Positions 7,901 through 10,395 of a DNA stretch of 10,395 nucleotides are shown here, piece by piece. Each line of letters starts with the position of its first letter. The stretch's first letter is position 1. The stretch covers positions 1-10,395 of the forward strand of contig JAPUIP010000323.1 in the NCBI GenBank assembly GCA_027296925.1, written 5' to 3'. This DNA is from Candidatus Poribacteria bacterium. Lineage in GTDB: Bacteria > Poribacteria > WGA-4E > PCPOR2b. The position numbers and the translations under genes are program-made. The notes below the pieces were generated by a model. That model made no database searches. It saw only the letters and a program-made list of their open reading frames with translations, and had not been told where the DNA came from.

Positions 7901-8772
7901 TCTTTGAAGATCAAAGCATAGAACTGGATGCCAGTACGGAGGCCACGGCGAAGCTGTCCGCTCGGACAAAAGCTGCCGCTGCGCTTGCCGAAATTGAGGA
8001 CCAACGCGCCGCTGAAGCGATAGGAAAGCGTCTGATTGACCAGACGGAATATATCGTGGCAGTAAAGGACAAGTTGGGTAAAAAAATCGACAAACGCAAC
8101 TGGAGTTGGGAGCAATTTGTCGCAGCCGCCAGGCCATTTCAACTCCCCGACTTGGTTGCCCCCAAGATGATTGAACGCATCGAGAGTCCACGGACAGATT
8201 GGCCGGTTAAAGCCGCCGCCGCGGATGCGCTTGGGGGGTGTAGGACGCCAGAAGCAGCCGCGAAACTCAAGGAACTGCTCGTGGACCCCAAAGTCGAGAT
8301 CCGTCGAGAGGCAGCACGTAGCATTGGCCGCGCGAAATTCAGCCAATTTAAGGCAGACATCATCAAGATGATGAAGGGCGAGACCGAGGCGAATAAAGAT
8401 GTGAGACGCTGGGCAACACAGGGGGTAGGCGAACTTGCCGAGCCCTCGACGGTCCCCGATCTCGTCGAAACGCTCAATAACGACGCCAATCATGAGGAGA
8501 TTCGGCGCGACGCTGCGATTGCACTTGGGAAGATCGGCAACGATGCAGCCGTGTCTGCTCTCGTCGAAAAACTGCAAACCCTTCAGGCGAGTCAGGCGGC
8601 GAAAAAGCTACGGGTAGACATTATCAAAGGGCTTGCCGAAGCGAAGCATCGAAAAGCGGTACCGATCCTCGAGACGGCGTTGGAGGATGTGGATGGTGAT
8701 ATCCACTTCTGGGCGGCTGATGCGCTCTTTCAGATCACCGGCGATGGGCGTGGGTATCACCGTGTGGGTTAG
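4936..8772 (+). CDS. giant HEAT-repeat (PBS-lyase-like) lipoprotein
   Basis: This is a 1278-residue protein with no visible catalytic domain. Residues 1-21 are a lipoprotein signal peptide: charged MERK, a hydrophobic core, and the lipobox L18-T19-G20 before C21. It should be exported and lipid-anchored; A22 at +2 does not signal inner-membrane retention by the E. coli rule. Residues about 28-70 look like a TPR-type helical pair, followed by a coiled, acidic helical stretch to about 130. From about 175 to the C-terminus it is mostly HEAT repeats of the PBS-lyase kind (pattern VRxxAAxALGxIKxxxAVxPLLxAL), roughly two dozen or more by eye. Three non-repeat inserts break the array, near 322-368, 573-635 and 1034-1090. 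Three repeats at 636-731 are nearly uniform with a 32-residue period. AAGGA at 4922-4926 sits 9 nt before the chosen ATG. HEAT solenoids bind proteins, so a surface or periplasmic scaffold is likely; the partner is unknown. Confidence 0.9.
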   Translation: MERKILLSISLVLIIGLLTGCAEKEDKNILEARDAIASANYTAAQSAVQTALANKPNLPEAQSLQQVLQLRTASGWKTEATHWQAAIQKVQDYLQPLNEAIKTLEAQEDPDSDDLDRLERLIRSRNSITGFLATSLAEAADKNATLVSDVVNQTGSAAITLLLEAEKCFNPTGRQAAAALIQSLGNTSSVSNLLIEATQHPDAAIRRQAVQHLGNLEDPHLIPVFESILKNKDESPDILYNVITALERLKYEPIIPALKLATQTNAAQARRHAAKLIGQLKAKEAIADLISLLADSDSYVKKNAINALVQIGEPAINPLIEVLDSGARNILPDENLELMVVHQYIANAYIDATRLKNHRINTQAAAAQALGGLKATEAISWLLNLLEDHDLRDKAVAALIAMKGVAVPDLIRALKDPRDDIRIQSAVVLNGIGDLRAVEALSETLVNDSRKEVKATAAKALSTMKGPGKDDIALNSLTQALDLDDTTAANAATALGEIQIGTDRAIGKLIALAMDKRGRETVRSAALSALAKLKPTQAVQPMLLLMLSDETSPALRKGAATVLGEVKAKESVPVLLWVLGTRYEDIKDFQRYMKRGYKTLGGLKDAMNSLGIEWTPEYSQPVYRTWGELKPIPSLVRSEVALALGKIKGDEVVKPLLDALKDDERAAVRKSAAFALGEIKGEAVVDPLIQALKKDKQGIVRQEAAVALGKVAGEKVVAPLLTALKKDKFEATRKKAAIALRELKQELADHGLVDVLKKGLGTFEERQEVESVQTEVMLSLNVQGNTITAKFIRDALRSTDDEWARWALVKTLASLDEHKDKSFQDVFVAELERPSYVVRKAAVSGLGAYKDRQSFDALVQVLQNLNEYKSIRAAAAAALGVLLDERAADPLLAALDDDKAEVRLHAATALGAIKSAKAVDKLIELLQNPLEDVLVRAACVTALGSIGGEQAEAVLLKTLRTETGDIYKNAITALGTLKSTKAVPELIAIFEDQSIELDASTEATAKLSARTKAAAALAEIEDQRAAEAIGKRLIDQTEYIVAVKDKLGKKIDKRNWSWEQFVAAARPFQLPDLVAPKMIERIESPRTDWPVKAAAADALGGCRTPEAAAKLKELLVDPKVEIRREAARSIGRAKFSQFKADIIKMMKGETEANKDVRRWATQGVGELAEPSTVPDLVETLNNDANHEEIRRDAAIALGKIGNDAAVSALVEKLQTLQASQAAKKLRVDIIKGLAEAKHRKAVPILETALEDVDGDIHFWAADALFQITGDGRGYHRVG

Positions 8773-8990
8773 CCTGTCATCTTGCCCTGCTAACGGCGGC
8801 AGAAGGAGCGGTCAGCGTCCGTAACTCTATTCGCTCAAATATTAGCACATTTTTGAAAACGGCTCAAATCCAGTTTGCATAAGGGTTGTAGCCGTTAAGC
8901 ACGCCAAGTTTTACGGCTTTCAATTCCGGTAAGGATTCATGGTGTCGTGGGGACCGATGGCTGATTATTCCGATTTCCTTTGGTATCGCC
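8773..8990. other. convergent intergenic gap with competing small stems
   Basis: This 218-nt gap separates the ends of the HEAT lipoprotein and the minus-strand ThuA gene. I see no coding frame in it. It contains AACGGCT (8858-8864), its complement AGCCGTT (8890-8896) and a third copy ACGGCT (8913-8918), so the middle segment could pair with either neighbour (7 bp with a 25-nt loop, or 6 bp with a 17-nt loop). No T tract follows on either strand, so neither is a clear intrinsic terminator even though two convergent genes end here. Confidence 0.4.
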
Positions 8991-9644
8991 TCACGCCTCG
9001 CGTTTCACACGATCCACGCCCCAACGAATGGCTTGATTGACCAACCGGCGATACCCCGGATTTCCGTAGACGTGCCCATCGTGCCCGAGCTGGATGTAGG
9101 CAATGGGTGAGTTTCCGTATTGATGTGCCCAACCGATGACCGGGGCGCTGTCTGGGTGTTCTGCCTTGAGAAGCACATGCACATCCGGAGTGGCGCGAAA
9201 GTTGCCGTAAGTTTCATCCTCAACCTCGAAATCCGCAAGCCCCTTCGTCACCGGGTGATCGGCGTCGGCGATCTGTACCGTGTAGCGAACGTCGTGCTTT
9301 ACCGTGCCTTCTCCGCTCTTCCAAACCCCGCCTACGATTCGCTTGTACTCATCCCAATCCGGAAACGAAATCAGCGCGTGATGTAGCGACACAATCGCTT
9401 TCCCGCGGTTCAGCAGTTCGAGATATGCCGACTGCTGCGCGGCGCTAATCTCCTGCCACATGTCGTAGAACACGAGCGCATCGTAGTCCTTTGCCCCGTC
9501 AACGCTCAGGTATTTGAACGCTTCGGGGAAGGTGACGGCGTCGTAACTGAAGTTCTCGAAACTATCGAACATCGCCCAAAACGGCTCCTCCTGGAAACCG
9601 TGTCCGCCGGTAATCACTAAAGCGTGGGTGTTTGTGTTGGTCAT
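8991..9644 (-). CDS. ThuA-domain protein (trehalose-utilisation-like, glutamine amidotransferase-like fold)
   Basis: The 217-residue protein matches the ThuA family, which has a class I glutamine amidotransferase-like fold and is linked in some bacteria to disaccharide (trehalose) use; its biochemical activity is generally not settled. Motifs seen are ITGGHGF (11-17) after the first strand, GKAIVSLHHA (81-90), YKRIVGG (100-106), DHPVTKGL (129-136) and the C-terminal block PIAYIQLGHDGHVYGN with RLVNQAIRW (180-208), the family's signature end. I find no cysteine in the protein, so the amidotransferase nucleophile is absent, as is common for ThuA. No signal peptide is visible, so it should be cytoplasmic. 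The ATG is well fixed by AGGAGG six bases upstream. Length fits a single-domain member. It sits 82 nt downstream of the interrupted TVP38 gene on the same strand; a functional link is not evident. Confidence 0.88.
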   Translation of the reverse strand: MTNTNTHALVITGGHGFQEEPFWAMFDSFENFSYDAVTFPEAFKYLSVDGAKDYDALVFYDMWQEISAAQQSAYLELLNRGKAIVSLHHALISFPDWDEYKRIVGGVWKSGEGTVKHDVRYTVQIADADHPVTKGLADFEVEDETYGNFRATPDVHVLLKAEHPDSAPVIGWAHQYGNSPIAYIQLGHDGHVYGNPGYRRLVNQAIRWGVDRVKREA

Positions 9645-9650
9645 GGTTTT

Positions 9651-9656
9651 CCTCCT
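9651..9656 (-). promoter_or_regulatory. strong Shine-Dalgarno site of the ThuA gene
   Basis: On the minus strand AGGAGG lies 6 nt upstream of the ATG at 9644-9642. It is the best ribosome binding site in the window and fixes the ThuA start. It contrasts with the weak sites of recO and glyQS. Confidence 0.85.
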
Positions 9657-9726
9657 AAATGTTTCCGTATGAACGGGTTGATGGGAATGACAGCATAAGC
9701 GTGAAGCTTTCTCTGACGGAATTGAA

Positions 9727-10395
9727 TCACACCGCCTCCGGCTGCCGCTTGCGAATCAAACTCGGGATAAATGATAAAAGGACGATAAACGCGGCGGCGC
9801 CCGCAAGGTATATCAACGTCTTTTTGATGTTCCCTTCGCCGACATTCACGGCTGCCCCTAATTGGACATAAGCCACTGTGCCGGGCAACATACAGATCCA
9901 TGAAACAAGAAAAAAGGTAAGAAACTGGATCTTCGTGAGACCGTAAGCGTAGTTCTGCAAATTAAACGGAAAGATCGGGACGAGCCGTGTAATCATCAGC
10001 ATCCGCCATCCCTGTCTCTGCACCCCTTCGTCGATCTTCCGAAACTGCGCGTTGCCCGCAACCCAGCCTGCAACCATTCCGCGTGCCACATAACGAGCGA
10101 TCAGGAACGCCAGTGAGACGCCAATTACGGATCCAATTGAGGCGTAGACGACACCCCAAATCGGTCCAAAGGCAAGCCCAGAGAGCATCGTAACTGGCAA
10201 ACCGGGCAGAAAGAAAACGGTTGCTGCAATGTAAAAACCGATATACACCAGCGGCGCAATCACGCCGAAGCTATTGATTTTCTCTTTGATTTTGGGGATG
10301 TTGTCCCGGGTGAGATATTCCGTGAAACCTTATTTCCTCAAGTCTCAATACACGACAGCGATCACGGCGATAGCGACGATGAGTTTGATCTGATT
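9727..10395 (-). pseudogene. TVP38/TMEM64 family (DedA-like, SNARE-associated) membrane protein, two in-frame stops near N-terminus; cut by window edge
   Basis: The intact part (from GTG at 10263 to TGA at 9727, 178 residues) is a clear TVP38/TMEM64 protein, an integral membrane family related to DedA whose bacterial role is poorly defined. Counting from that GTG: a helix with FFLPGLP (17-23), the small-residue segment SGLAFGPIWG (28-37) with a following helix, the signature RLVPIFPFNLQNYAYG (93-108), a helix with MLPGTVAYVQLG (125-136) and a final helix (149-170). The same frame continues upstream with family-like sequence (GFTEYL...KINSFG), then TAA (10330-10332), then D-L-R-K, then TGA (10345-10347), then a hydrophobic run IKLIVAIAVIAVVY to the window edge, just where the family has its first helix. 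There is no ribosome binding site before the GTG and no other usual start between it and TAA. Two nonsense changes, paired frameshifts or assembly error are possible; a shorter functional protein from the GTG is less likely. Confidence 0.8.

Noticed and set aside
7735..8577. Minus-strand open frame of 280 codons opposite the lipoprotein gene
   Set aside because: It lies wholly inside the HEAT gene in antisense, has no recognisable domain, and its existence is explained by the biased codon and repeat composition of the real gene.

Overview
The window (about 10.4 kb, GC slightly above 50%) is ordinary bacterial chromosome. It has housekeeping genes in the left half, a very large HEAT-repeat lipoprotein in the middle and a short minus-strand block on the right. 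Three traits suggest an uncultured, environmental or symbiont lineage: a fused glycyl-tRNA synthetase, a 1278-residue HEAT (PBS-lyase-like) repeat lipoprotein, and a ThuA-domain gene next to a palindromic intergenic repeat. Candidatus Poribacteria or a related Planctomycetes-like group would fit. This placement is inferred from gene content only and is tentative.

Layout. (1) 1-660, plus: the 3' two thirds or less of a sigma-54-dependent activator of the NtrC type, from the Walker B motif to the Fis-type helix-turn-helix. (2) 739-878, plus: a strong extended -10 promoter followed by a complete tRNA-Pro(CGG) with encoded CCA. (3) 886-943: an inverted repeat between the tRNA and recO. (4) 962-1714 recO and 1751-4753 glyQS, plus, 36 nt apart and probably co-transcribed. 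The order recO-glyQ-glyS is known from other bacteria; here the two synthetase subunits are one polypeptide. (5) 4821-4894: an imperfect palindromic repeat with GTCA/TGAC ends. (6) 4936-8772, plus: the HEAT-repeat lipoprotein. (7) 8773-8990: a convergent intergenic gap with small alternative stems. (8) 8991-9644, minus: a ThuA-domain protein with a strong ribosome binding site. (9) 9727-10395, minus: a TVP38/TMEM64 (DedA-like, SNARE-associated) membrane protein. Its reading frame continues to the window edge but carries two in-frame stop codons between the first membrane helix and the rest.

The genes do not form one pathway. The left part serves transcription control, translation (tRNA-Pro, glycyl-tRNA synthetase) and recombination repair (RecO). 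The central lipoprotein is probably an extracytoplasmic or periplasmic protein-binding scaffold of unknown partner. The right part pairs a ThuA-fold protein with a damaged or recoded membrane protein. I see no clear sign of a CRISPR array, prophage, transposase, toxin-antitoxin pair or undescribed multi-gene system. The observations most worth checking are the doubly interrupted TVP38 gene, the GlyQS fusion, the giant HEAT lipoprotein with non-repeat insertions, and the palindromic repeat.
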